Below, one piece after another: positions 4,868 through 11,108 of a stretch of DNA of 11,108 nucleotides. Under the pieces are notes generated by a model, which was given only the letters and a program-made list of their open reading frames with translations, was not told the DNA's origin and did not search any database. Position 1 is the first letter of the stretch; each line of letters starts with the position of its first letter. The stretch is from Candidatus Peregrinibacteria bacterium. Its GTDB lineage: Bacteria; Patescibacteriota; Gracilibacteria; UM-FILTER-43-11. The stretch lies in assembly GCA_030618315.1 (NCBI GenBank), contig JAUXDO010000033.1:1-11108 (forward strand), in the 5' to 3' direction. The position numbers and the translations under genes were made by a program.

Positions 4868-5746
4868 TTAAATAAAGGGATTCTTCGGCAGAATCTGAAC
4901 TTCAGGCTCTAGATTAATATTATATTTCTCCTCGACTCTATTATAAACCTCCATGGCTAACTCCAAAATATCCGCTGTTGATGCTTTGCCGGTATTCATA
5001 ATAAAATTAGCGTGTTTTTCAGAAACCTGAGCACCTCCAACCTCCATCCCCTTACATCCACTTTGGTCAATAAGCCAGCCTGCAGATGGAAATTGACCGG
5101 GATTTTTGAAGAAACTTCCACAGGAAAGACCAATAGGTTGTTTTATAGTTCTAGCTTTTATATATTGATTAATCTCAGTTTTTATAATCGCTGCGGGTGT
5201 AGATTTTAACTTTAATGTAACATTAAGAATAATATCTTTTGTATCTTTAAAATGACTTGTTCTGTAATCAAATTTACAATAATCAGAACCAACAATTATT
5301 GGCGTATCTGAATTTTCAGGAAGTATTTCGGCATGTACAAAAACATCAGAAATTGAAATATCAGGAACGCCTGCGTTACCATATACTGCCCCACCAATAC
5401 TGCCAGGAATTAGTGCAAAGCCGGAAACTCCACCTAAATTATGTTTTGCTGTAAGTAGTACTAGCTTGGAAATACTAACTGCACTATCCGCAGTAACATT
5501 TTTGCCATGAATCCTTAATTTATCCATTTGATTCAATATAACCAAACCCGGATACCCTTCATCCGCAAAAAGAACATTACTGCCACCGCCAATAATCAAA
5601 TAAGGCATTCCTTTTGATTTCGCAAACTCCCGTAATCCAAAAATCTGTTGCCAATTACGAGCCGGTGCAAAAAAACGTGCCGGTCCACCAGTTCGATAGG
5701 TCGTAAATTGAGAAAGAGCTACGTTGGTTTGTACTTTTAGTTCCAT
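4868..5746 (-). CDS. murB: UDP-N-acetylenolpyruvoylglucosamine reductase
   Basis: MurB reduces UDP-GlcNAc-enolpyruvate to UDP-MurNAc with NADPH and FAD, the second committed step of peptidoglycan precursor synthesis in the cytoplasm. From the ATG at 5746 it has 292 residues. FAD-binding motifs are TYRTGGPARFF (16-26), GGGSNVLF (53-60) and PGSIGGAVYGNAG (114-126). YRTS (161-164) holds the conserved Arg; SCGSFFKNP (208-216) holds the catalytic Ser211; LEPEV (279-283) holds the catalytic Glu282. The form is type II (GSFFKNP, no long insertion). A GTG two codons upstream (5752) is an alternative. A TGcTAAAAT extended -10 at 5761-5753 would start transcription at about the ATG, giving a leaderless mRNA. 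Otherwise it is cotranscribed with higBA, 30 bp upstream. Confidence 0.95.
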   Translation of the reverse strand: MELKVQTNVALSQFTTYRTGGPARFFAPARNWQQIFGLREFAKSKGMPYLIIGGGSNVLFADEGYPGLVILNQMDKLRIHGKNVTADSAVSISKLVLLTAKHNLGGVSGFALIPGSIGGAVYGNAGVPDISISDVFVHAEILPENSDTPIIVGSDYCKFDYRTSHFKDTKDIILNVTLKLKSTPAAIIKTEINQYIKARTIKQPIGLSCGSFFKNPGQFPSAGWLIDQSGCKGMEVGGAQVSEKHANFIMNTGKASTADILELAMEVYNRVEEKYNINLEPEVQILPKNPFI

Positions 5747-5776
5747 ACCCACATTTTAGCATATGATTTACCATAG

Positions 5777-6082
5777 CTACATAGCAGGCTGAAATGATAC
5801 AACTTTATTTTTTAGTTCATCTTCCATAAGATCTTCAAGGACTTCAAGTTCATATCTAGCCTGCAAATTTAGCCAAAATTTTGCTGTTGTTTTAAAATAT
5901 TTACCAAGTCTTAGTGCTGTATCCGGGGTTATGCTTCTTTTTCCATTTACTATTTGGCTAATGCGTATTGCTGGTACATTTATATCTTTAGATATTCTAT
6001 ACTGACTAATCCCAAGAGGTTTCATAAAGTCTTCCATTAAAAATATGCCTGGGTGTATTGGTTTTAAACTCGTATCTTTCAT
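5777..6082 (-). CDS. higA: HigA-type antitoxin (XRE helix-turn-helix)
   Basis: A 101-residue protein with the full HigA/VapI pattern: HPGIFLMEDFMKPLGIS (10-26), the helix-turn-helix SQYRISKDINVPAIRISQIVNGKRSI, then TPDTALRLGKYFKTTAKFWLNLQARYELE. In such modules HigA binds and silences HigB and, with it, represses the operon. It follows higB by 10 bp, the toxin-first order typical of hig. The C-terminal tail (LMEDELKNKVVSFQPAM) is short and acidic then polar. No Shine-Dalgarno motif is seen. Confidence 0.93.
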   Translation of the reverse strand: MKDTSLKPIHPGIFLMEDFMKPLGISQYRISKDINVPAIRISQIVNGKRSITPDTALRLGKYFKTTAKFWLNLQARYELEVLEDLMEDELKNKVVSFQPAM

Positions 6083-6092
6083 ATTTTATATA

Positions 6093-6374
6093 TTAATGAT
6101 AATCAATTATTCTTACGTTATAGGCATTATATTTATACCACTTAAAAATAATTCTCCATTGCCTATTAATTCTTAAACTATAATAGTTTTTAATATTTCC
6201 TTTTAATTTTTTTAGTCTGTTTCCCGGTAGTCTTTTTAAGCTCATTAAGCTTTCTAGAGAATCAATTAAGATCAATTTTCGTCTTGCAAGAATCTTTAAT
6301 TCTTTTGGCCATTTATATGTCATTTCTTTATAAAATACCCTTTCAGTATCTTTACACTTAAAATTCTTTATCAT
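6093..6374 (-). CDS. higB: HigB-type toxin (RelE superfamily mRNA interferase)
   Basis: A 93-residue basic protein. MIKNFKCKDTERVFYKE matches the typical HigB start (MI.SF.....E.LF), and the C-terminal half has the diagnostic LPGNRLKKLKGNIKNYYSLRINRQWRIIFKW...VRIIDYH. HigB toxins cut mRNA on the ribosome. Family homology sets the start at the ATG at 6374; an ATG at 6386 and a TTG at 6389 are also in frame and would add 4-5 residues. It has its own promoter with a palindrome between the -35 and -10. It lies between gltX and murB, a sign that the pair was inserted between housekeeping genes. Confidence 0.92.
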   Translation of the reverse strand: MIKNFKCKDTERVFYKEMTYKWPKELKILARRKLILIDSLESLMSLKRLPGNRLKKLKGNIKNYYSLRINRQWRIIFKWYKYNAYNVRIIDYH

Positions 6375-6407
6375 ACTAAAATTCATCAAAATGCTAACTA
6401 CATATCA

Positions 6408-6436
6408 ATAGTAACGTATCACAATAGTATTGTCAA
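6408..6436 (-). promoter_or_regulatory. higBA promoter with embedded operator
   Basis: TTGACA (6436-6431), 17 bases, then TACTAT (6413-6408) on the minus strand. Transcription would start near 6401, about 27 nt before the higB ATG. The 13-mer acaatagtattgt (6421-6433) is a perfect dyad around one central base. It overlaps the -35 by 3 bp and lies in the spacer, a fitting site for HigA repression. Confidence 0.7.
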
Positions 6437-6445
6437 GCGATATTA

Positions 6446-6473
6446 TAAGAATATATCTATAGATATATTCTTA
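6446..6473. repeat. 28-bp perfect AT-rich palindrome between gltX and higB
   Basis: taagaatatatcta at 6446-6459 is followed directly by its reverse complement at 6460-6473. It starts 8 bp after the gltX stop codon and ends 9 bp before the higBA -35. It may end the gltX transcript, though it is AT-only apart from four G/C bases and has no T-run after it. It could instead be a second binding site upstream of higBA. Confidence 0.65.
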
Positions 6474-6481
6474 ATGCTTCA

Positions 6482-7954
6482 TTATTTAACTTTTTCCAGC
6501 GCAACATCCAACCTATTTAAACACTCCTCTTTACCAAGATAAACTGCTAATGTTGCAAAATTAGGAGATTTTTCAAGTCCGGATAAAGAAACTCTTATCG
6601 GCCATAAAACCTGACCATTTTTTAGTCCAAGTTCACCAACTATCGCAATCAATCCATCCGATATTTCCTGTGATTTACTGCTATCACCTCGTTCCCAATC
6701 AATTGCCCCTAAAACTTCCTTCGCTTTAGTTAGAACATCCTTCAGCATATCAGTTGTGATGTTGAATTTCTCTAATGCAAGTAGCGAAAGTGAATAATCC
6801 GGTATCGGACTAAACAACGGCATCAGAGCCACTGGAATCTCCGATAATTTATTAAACCGACCCTCAAAATCAGGGTCTTTCAAGATATTTTTGATTAAAT
6901 TCTCATCATCGGTCGGAATATCCTTAATAAATGGTTTAACGTTTTCATAAAATTCATCAATATCATCATTAATCGCTTTTTTGATATATTCACAATTCAT
7001 CCAATCCAATTTCTTGATATCAAAAACCGCTCCGCCCTTATGAACTCTATCCAAAGTAAATTTCTCAATCAATTCGTCCATACTAAAAATTTCCTGCTCA
7101 TCCTCCGTATTCCATCCAAGTAATGCCAAAAAGTTCAAAAGTGCTTCGGGTAAATATCCGTCCGCCAAATAATCATCCATCGACACATTGTTTTTTCGTT
7201 TACTTAATTTGCTTTTATCCTCATTAAGTATCAATGGCAGATGTGCAAACTCCGGAATATCAAACCCCAGCGCTCTGAATATCAAAATTTGTTTTGGAGT
7301 ATTGGAAATATGGTCTTCGCCACGAATTACATGTGTGATTTTCATGTCATGGTCATCCACCACAACCGTCAAATGATAAAGCGGGTCATTAATTGCTCGT
7401 GCGATTACAAAATCGTCTAATTCTTTGCAATTTATACATGTTTCACCGCGAACCAAATCTCGAAAACCAACATCTCCATCCTCAGGAACTCTCAATCTGA
7501 TTACAGCTTTTTCACCAGCTTCAACTTTCTTTTTTGCCTTAGCCGGATCCAGATTTTTACAGCATCCATCATATCTTGGCGGGAGTTTTTTTGCTCGCTG
7601 ATCCTCTCTCATTTTATCCAACCTCTCTTTACTGCAAAAACAGTAATAGGCCTTATCTTCATCCAGTAATTTTTGAAGATATTTTTGATAAACATCAGTC
7701 CTTTCGCTTTGTCTATATCCACTTTGACCTAAGTGCACCCCCTCATCTCCTGCCAATCCCAATTTAACCAGTCCATTTATAATATCATTCTCATATTCCT
7801 TAGTGCCTCTTTCTTTATCCGTATCTTCCATTCTAAAAATCATCTTACCACCCTCATGTTTAGCAAAAAGATAGTTGTAAAGTGCTGTCCTAACAGTTCC
7901 TATGTGAAGTAGGCCAGTTGGTGATGGTGGTATTCGTACGCGAATATTGGACAT
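6482..7954 (-). CDS. gltX: Glutamyl-tRNA synthetase
   Basis: This class I aminoacyl-tRNA synthetase charges tRNA-Glu (in some bacteria also tRNA-Gln) in the cytoplasm. It has 490 residues, the usual size. The signatures are the HIGH-type RIPPSPTGLLHIGTVRTALYN (HIGT at 17-20), the FRMEDTD block (40-46) and the KMSKS-type KLSKRKN (249-255). Between them C105, C107, C131 and C132 fit a zinc-binding insertion (CFC...CC), and IRGEDHISNTPKQ (210-221) lines the active site. The C-terminal anticodon-binding domain (about 320-490) is complete. Whether it also misacylates tRNA-Gln cannot be told from sequence alone; no gatCAB or glnS is in the window. It follows the 421-residue unknown gene on the same strand with a terminator-like hairpin between. 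Confidence 0.97.
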   Translation of the reverse strand: MSNIRVRIPPSPTGLLHIGTVRTALYNYLFAKHEGGKMIFRMEDTDKERGTKEYENDIINGLVKLGLAGDEGVHLGQSGYRQSERTDVYQKYLQKLLDEDKAYYCFCSKERLDKMREDQRAKKLPPRYDGCCKNLDPAKAKKKVEAGEKAVIRLRVPEDGDVGFRDLVRGETCINCKELDDFVIARAINDPLYHLTVVVDDHDMKITHVIRGEDHISNTPKQILIFRALGFDIPEFAHLPLILNEDKSKLSKRKNNVSMDDYLADGYLPEALLNFLALLGWNTEDEQEIFSMDELIEKFTLDRVHKGGAVFDIKKLDWMNCEYIKKAINDDIDEFYENVKPFIKDIPTDDENLIKNILKDPDFEGRFNKLSEIPVALMPLFSPIPDYSLSLLALEKFNITTDMLKDVLTKAKEVLGAIDWERGDSSKSQEISDGLIAIVGELGLKNGQVLWPIRVSLSGLEKSPNFATLAVYLGKEECLNRLDVALEKVK

Positions 7955-8002
7955 TTATAATCAATTAATTGCACATATTAATATACCGTATTTGTGAGCA
8001 AC

Positions 8003-8030
8003 AAAAAACCCGAAACCACAAACTTGGTTT
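8003..8030 (-). terminator. Terminator-like hairpin between the 421-residue gene and gltX
   Basis: On the minus strand aaacca-N6-tggttt (8030-8013) is followed by CGGG and six T (8008-8003). It lies about 34 nt after the stop of the upstream gene. The stem is only 6 bp, so termination may be partial. The plus strand here (aaacccgaaaccacaaac) resembles one arm of the 40-bp palindrome at 691-730. Confidence 0.5.
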
Positions 8031-8063
8031 GGTCATTATAACAATAACTAGCCCGAAATCAAT

Positions 8064-9329
8064 TTAACGTGGAGGTTTCTTTAGGCTGGGTGGCGGAGTG
8101 CTTGGAGGAATAACCAATCCATCATCTTTAGGATTTGAAAGGGTATCACTGATATATCCCGGAGGAATACCGCTTTCACGCTCAGCTCTTGCCATCATGC
8201 CTGCAGGCACACTCCTAAGAACCATTCGATTTTGATTGCCGGCATAAGCTATCACAATAGCACGGTCGCTAAGATCATGATCGAGAGTTTGAACTATTTG
8301 CTCGAATTCAGGTATCATTTTTTCGGTGGCAAATTGATTTTCAATTTCTTTTACTGCATCAGTATACCCTGTCTCTTTCGCAAGTTTAATTGTTCTAATT
8401 CCTTCTTTAAGAATATGGGCTATATTTTCACTGTGCTGTCCGGTTTCCTTTAGATATGTTTCCAAATCCCGCAATTGTCTGATAGTAATTAAATGACTGC
8501 CATCAATGAAAGGCTTGAAGATTTCTTTGGCTTTTCTGATCATTTTAATAGTCTCATCAGAATATTCTCCTCCTGCTACTTGTAATACACGACCGCCTTT
8601 GGATACCACAGATGTCATTATGTCCACTTCATTCAGACTTATTGCGAGCTTTCGGCAGAGTTCACTGATTCTTTCCTGGCTTTGCATTAAAGGCTCGCTA
8701 TTTATTTCAGGTACACCCTGACTGCTTTTATCTAATTCTTCTATTACCACTCTCACATCAGTACGAGCCTGATTGATTTGCCGAAATACTTCTCTGCCTG
8801 CAAGTTCGGTGGCAAGCAGCATTCTTAATTTTTCAGATGTAAGTATCTCATCAGGTCTTGCACCGCCTATTCTTGCCTGAGCGATTAAGCTTAATTCTTT
8901 AATTAATCCTGAAGCATCTGTACCATCTCGATCTACTTGTTCCTGAATTTTATTTATTTTGCCAGCAATTAATTCGGAGACCATTTCACTGGTATATTCA
9001 AGAAGTTCTCTTTCATTACGAAAAATTGCTACATTGGAATCAGACAAGGGGTAAAGACTCGTATCGGCAAAATTTATTCCCATTTTTGATGCTTTTATCA
9101 AATTATCCCCCATTTTATCAGGATTACTTGTTAAAACAGTAAAATAGGCATTTATTCTTTGTTGAATTTCTTTTCTTACATCTTCAGCAGTATGAAATTG
9201 TTCAGCAATGCGAACAAGTTCATGCTGAGGCAAGAAAGCAGAGACCTCACGAATAGCACATCTTGGATGAGAGTTATCAATACTAGTGCTTCCAAGTTGT
9301 TGGTATTTTTCAATTTTATCATCACCCAT
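8064..9329 (-). CDS. Unrecognised 421-residue helical cytoplasmic protein
   Basis: I do not recognise this family. The frame is complete, 421 residues, with an ATG start about 30 nt downstream of a possible TTGACT-N16-TAAGCT promoter (9384-9357). There is no signal peptide and no membrane segment. It is rich in Glu, Arg, Lys, Ile and Leu and should be mostly alpha-helical; stretches such as ERELLEYTSEMVSELIAGKI (105-124) and DETIKMIRKAKEIF look amphipathic and could pair as coiled coils. The last 17 residues are proline-rich (VIPPSTPPPSLKKPPR), a likely flexible tail. No catalytic motif or nucleotide-binding loop is visible. It is divergently placed from two small paralogs that share a conserved acidic tail, with about 110 bp between, so a joint role is possible but unproven. 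Confidence 0.8.
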   Translation of the reverse strand: MGDDKIEKYQQLGSTSIDNSHPRCAIREVSAFLPQHELVRIAEQFHTAEDVRKEIQQRINAYFTVLTSNPDKMGDNLIKASKMGINFADTSLYPLSDSNVAIFRNERELLEYTSEMVSELIAGKINKIQEQVDRDGTDASGLIKELSLIAQARIGGARPDEILTSEKLRMLLATELAGREVFRQINQARTDVRVVIEELDKSSQGVPEINSEPLMQSQERISELCRKLAISLNEVDIMTSVVSKGGRVLQVAGGEYSDETIKMIRKAKEIFKPFIDGSHLITIRQLRDLETYLKETGQHSENIAHILKEGIRTIKLAKETGYTDAVKEIENQFATEKMIPEFEQIVQTLDHDLSDRAIVIAYAGNQNRMVLRSVPAGMMARAERESGIPPGYISDTLSNPKDDGLVIPPSTPPPSLKKPPR

Positions 9330-9390
9330 AACATTTTGATTAGCAAATAGTAGAGTAGCTTACTATATTTTTCAATAAAGTCAAGTTCTA

Positions 9391-9419
9391 TTTACATTTT
9401 TTGATTTTTAGGTTATTAT
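9391..9419 (+). promoter_or_regulatory. Promoter of first small paralog
   Basis: TTTACA (9391-9396), 17 bases, then TATTAT (9414-9419). The 41 bases 9405-9445, up to and including the ATG, match 9733-9773 before the second paralog at 36 positions, so the promoter was duplicated with the gene. The start would be near 9426, a leader of about 17 nt. Confidence 0.55.
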
Positions 9420-9442
9420 AAAATTGAACTAAACAATATATT

Positions 9443-9682
9443 ATGACTACTCACAAAATAGAAAGTGCAGAGGGGAGAAGAATTGGTGACACAATAGAGA
9501 TTCCAAATTTTGCAGCACGCATTGAAGAATCACGGAGAGTCAACAAAATTAGAGAAAAGATTGGAAAAATACCGGAAAATGGAGTTCTCTGTGCAGCTGA
9601 CGATTTCTTTGGCATTAGAGGGGATGATAATAAAGACACAATTGATGTCGAGTTTGAAGTAGTGGAAGATGTAGACAGTTAA
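9443..9682 (+). CDS. Small acidic-tailed protein, paralog 1 (DnaK-tail-like C-terminus)
   Basis: I do not recognise this 79-residue protein. It has no signal peptide or membrane segment. An N-terminal polar region is followed by a basic helix (FAARIEESRRVNKIREKIGKI, 23-43). Then comes FGIRGDDNKD (56-65) and the acidic end TIDVEFEVVEDVDS (66-79). The final 24 residues are almost the same as in the next gene, with only five differences from FGIRG onward, while the first half is strongly diverged; only a weak P.F..RI...I...GVL pattern aligns. The end resembles the conserved C-terminal tail of DnaK (D-V-V-D-A-E-F-E-E-V). The start is supported by the duplicated promoter and the matching ATG position. 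Function unknown; a tail recognised by a partner is one idea. Confidence 0.75.
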   Translation: MTTHKIESAEGRRIGDTIEIPNFAARIEESRRVNKIREKIGKIPENGVLCAADDFFGIRGDDNKDTIDVEFEVVEDVDS

Positions 9683-9719
9683 TATTTCTTAATTGTAATC
9701 TCTTCCATCACAATATCTA

Positions 9720-9747
9720 TTTGTGTTTTCTGTTTTTAGGCTACTAT
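9720..9747 (+). promoter_or_regulatory. Duplicated promoter of second small paralog
   Basis: TACTAT (9742-9747) occupies the place of TATTAT in the first copy, inside a 41-base block that keeps 36 identities. The -35 is poor (TTTGTG at 9720-9725, 16-base spacing). The block's conservation while the coding heads diverged suggests the control region is under selection. Confidence 0.5.
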
Positions 9748-9770
9748 AAAACTGAACTAAGTAATATATT

Positions 9771-10007
9771 ATGAAAACTCTAGAAGTGGAAAACAGAGGA
9801 GAAGAAAGTTTCGGAACCTTGCCAGAAGATTTTGGAGAGCGAATAAAACGAGCGCAAGAAAAAAGTGGCATTTTAGATCAGATTAAAGATGTGCGAGGCG
9901 GTGTACTTAGTCAATTTGTAAGCAAAGATCCTTTCGGCATTAGAGGGAATGATGATAAGGACGTAATCGATGTCGAGTTTGAGGTAGTGGAAGATGTGGA
10001 CAGTTAA
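9771..10007 (+). CDS. Small acidic-tailed protein, paralog 2 (DnaK-tail-like C-terminus)
   Basis: A 78-residue tandem copy of the preceding gene, 88 bp further on. A polar acidic start leads to a basic helix (DFGERIKRAQEKSGILDQIK, 20-39). Then follow GGVL (43-46), PFGIRGNDDKD (54-64) and VIDVEFEVVEDVDS (65-78). The final 14 residues differ from paralog 1 at only one position. Against the DnaK tail DVVDAEFEEVKD (as I recall it), DVIDVEFEVVED keeps 8 of 12 residues. No cysteine is present, unlike paralog 1 (C50). Its stop overlaps the stop of the convergent cyclophilin gene by 4 bp. No family recognised. Confidence 0.75.
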   Translation: MKTLEVENRGEESFGTLPEDFGERIKRAQEKSGILDQIKDVRGGVLSQFVSKDPFGIRGNDDKDVIDVEFEVVEDVDS

Positions 10008-10648
10008 TACTTTTCAGCCGAAACCTTCTCCATCTTAACAGTCTCAAGCGGTTTACTTGCCGCATCAACATCTACACCAGCGATTTCATCTACAACATCC
10101 ATTCCATCAATCACTTGTCCAAAAACAGTATGCGCACCATCTAACCAAGAAGTTCCACCTTCTTTTTGTACAATAAAAAACTGACTGCCATTAGTATTAG
10201 GTCCGGCGTTTGCCATGCTAAGTGCACCCCTTAAATTTTTAAGATTTGGATTGAATTCATCTTCAAATTTTCCTCCCCATAAACTTTCACCACCGGTACC
10301 TGTACCAAGCGGATCGCCACCCTGAATCATAAAATCATCCATTACACGATGAAAAGTAAGTCCGTCATAATAACCCTTGTCAGCAAGGCCTACAAAATTC
10401 TCAACTGTTTTAGGAGCCTTATCCGGAAATAGTCTTAATTTAATAGTCCCCATAGAAGTTTTCATTACAATAATTTGCTCACCCTTTTTAGGCTTAGCAG
10501 TTTGATCAAAATCACTCATAACAATATTCTTGGTTAAATTGGCTTGCTCAGGCGAGCCTTGATAAACTTTTTCAATATCTGACTTCTTTGTACAGCCAAC
10601 TAGCAGACATACAGAAAGAACGATAAATAGGGAGAGTAGTTTTTTCAT
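10004..10648 (-). CDS. Cyclophilin-type peptidyl-prolyl cis-trans isomerase, lipoprotein
   Basis: A 214-residue isomerase that should speed proline-bond rotation in proteins outside the membrane. The start has a lipoprotein signal: MKK, a hydrophobic run (4-18) and the lipobox LVG-C19, so Cys19 would be lipidated and the enzyme anchored on the outer face of the cytoplasmic membrane. Residues 57-214 are the cyclophilin domain: FHRVMDDFMIQGGDP (99-113, with the catalytic Arg101), GALSMANAGPNTNGSQFFI (141-159), WLDGAHTVFGQVIDGMDVV (168-186). The conserved Trp168 and His173 are present. Residues 20-56 form a linker. It begins 19 bp after the stop of the pilin-like gene, so the two are probably one operon, and its substrate may be exported pilus or surface proteins. 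Confidence 0.94.
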   Translation of the reverse strand: MKKLLSLFIVLSVCLLVGCTKKSDIEKVYQGSPEQANLTKNIVMSDFDQTAKPKKGEQIIVMKTSMGTIKLRLFPDKAPKTVENFVGLADKGYYDGLTFHRVMDDFMIQGGDPLGTGTGGESLWGGKFEDEFNPNLKNLRGALSMANAGPNTNGSQFFIVQKEGGTSWLDGAHTVFGQVIDGMDVVDEIAGVDVDAASKPLETVKMEKVSAEKY

Positions 10649-10667
10649 GAGATTGGGTTAATTATTG

Positions 10668-11108
10668 TTACGGTAATGTATATGGGTAGCAATTTTCAAC
10701 ATCTGGTTCAACCTGGCATGCAGACCCACTACCAGCAGGATTGTCGTTACCATCGTTAACAAAACCACTATCCAGATTGCCAACTACGTAAGATTTATAA
10801 TTTCCAACAATTCCATCATTTTCTAACACAGCACCAAGAACATACCCTTGTCCAACAACATTATAATAATAATCAGTTACAGGCTGTTTTGGGTCTTGAG
10901 GAATTGTTGATAGGTATTTTCTAGGAATAAGGTTTGTATTTGGACTGCCGGTATTAGCTCCAATTGTTAGGGGGCTATTTGGGTAGGCAGAAAATTCAAC
11001 AAAATAAAGCTCCAGAGCGCTTTGTATAGTGCTTAAATCCTGTATTCTCTTCGAATCTCTAGCTTTAACAGTATTACCACCAACAGCGGTGTAAGCAACA
11101 ACAGAAAG
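10668..11108 (-). CDS. Type IV pilin / pseudopilin-like protein, partial (5' end beyond right edge)
   Basis: An open minus-strand frame of 146 residues enters from the right edge and stops at 10668. Its first visible residues, LSVVAYTAVGGNTVKARDSK, are the end of a pilin-type hydrophobic helix. RIQDLSTIQSALELYFVEFSAYP then follows, the typical 'ARD.KR..D...IQ.ALE.Y......YP' segment after the membrane helix of type II secretion pseudopilins and type IV pilins. The rest is a polar globular head (IPQDPKQPVTDYYYNVVGQGYVLGAVLEN). It includes two cysteines near the C-terminus (SACQVEPDVENCYP) that could form the disulfide-bonded loop seen in many pilins. The missing part should hold the leader peptide and prepilin cleavage site. 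It is followed after 19 bp by the lipoprotein cyclophilin. Confidence 0.88.
   Translation of the reverse strand, partial: LSVVAYTAVGGNTVKARDSKRIQDLSTIQSALELYFVEFSAYPNSPLTIGANTGSPNTNLIPRKYLSTIPQDPKQPVTDYYYNVVGQGYVLGAVLENDGIVGNYKSYVVGNLDSGFVNDGNDNPAGSGSACQVEPDVENCYPYTLP

Noticed and set aside
3958..5454. Plus-strand open frames inside nnrD and murB
   Set aside because: They are shadows of clearly homologous minus-strand genes and show no domains or start signals.
9451..9871. Minus-strand open frames over the small paralogs (9451-9639, 9689-9871)
   Set aside because: The plus frames are duplicated with conserved promoter, start and C-terminus, while these antisense frames do not match each other.

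Overview
The window looks like a piece of a small, AT-rich bacterial chromosome, most likely from the Patescibacteria / Candidate Phyla Radiation. The grounds are indirect: short housekeeping proteins, an L20 with a long charged C-terminal tail, a pilin-like gene of the type common in that group, word-repeat hairpins in the spacers, and almost no Shine-Dalgarno motifs. UGA ends trxB and yggT, so this is not the recoded code of Gracilibacteria/SR1. The phylum call is inference; the gene calls are much firmer.

Left end (1-785): a type II toxin-antitoxin operon on the minus strand. A ribbon-helix-helix antitoxin comes first, followed by a RelE-like toxin that runs off the left edge. Its promoter is a perfect TTGACA-N17-TATAAT with a palindrome over the -10. 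A 40-bp perfect palindrome separates it from the divergent trxB promoter.

786-3599: trxB (thioredoxin reductase, plus strand) converges on the translation operon infC-rpmI-rplT (IF3, L35, L20; minus strand). The spacer between trxB and rplT is a nested inverted-repeat element that begins and ends at the two stop codons. infC has no usable ATG/GTG/TTG start covering its N-domain. A well-formed promoter just upstream makes an AUC or AUU start likely.

3600-7954: all minus strand: yggT (membrane protein), nnrD (repair of hydrated NAD(P)H), murB (peptidoglycan precursor synthesis), a second toxin-antitoxin pair of the higBA type with its own promoter and operator, and gltX (glutamyl-tRNA synthetase). 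Several spacers carry inverted repeats built from a short iterated word, with a different word in each spacer.

8064-11108: an unrecognised 421-residue helical protein (minus) diverges from two tandem small paralogs (79 and 78 residues, plus). These share near-identical promoters and an acidic C-terminus that resembles the conserved tail of DnaK. The second paralog converges on, and overlaps by 4 bp, a lipoprotein cyclophilin. That gene is in an operon behind a pilin/pseudopilin-like gene cut by the right edge. The small paralogs are the best candidates for something undescribed. No tRNA, rRNA, CRISPR array or insertion sequence was seen.
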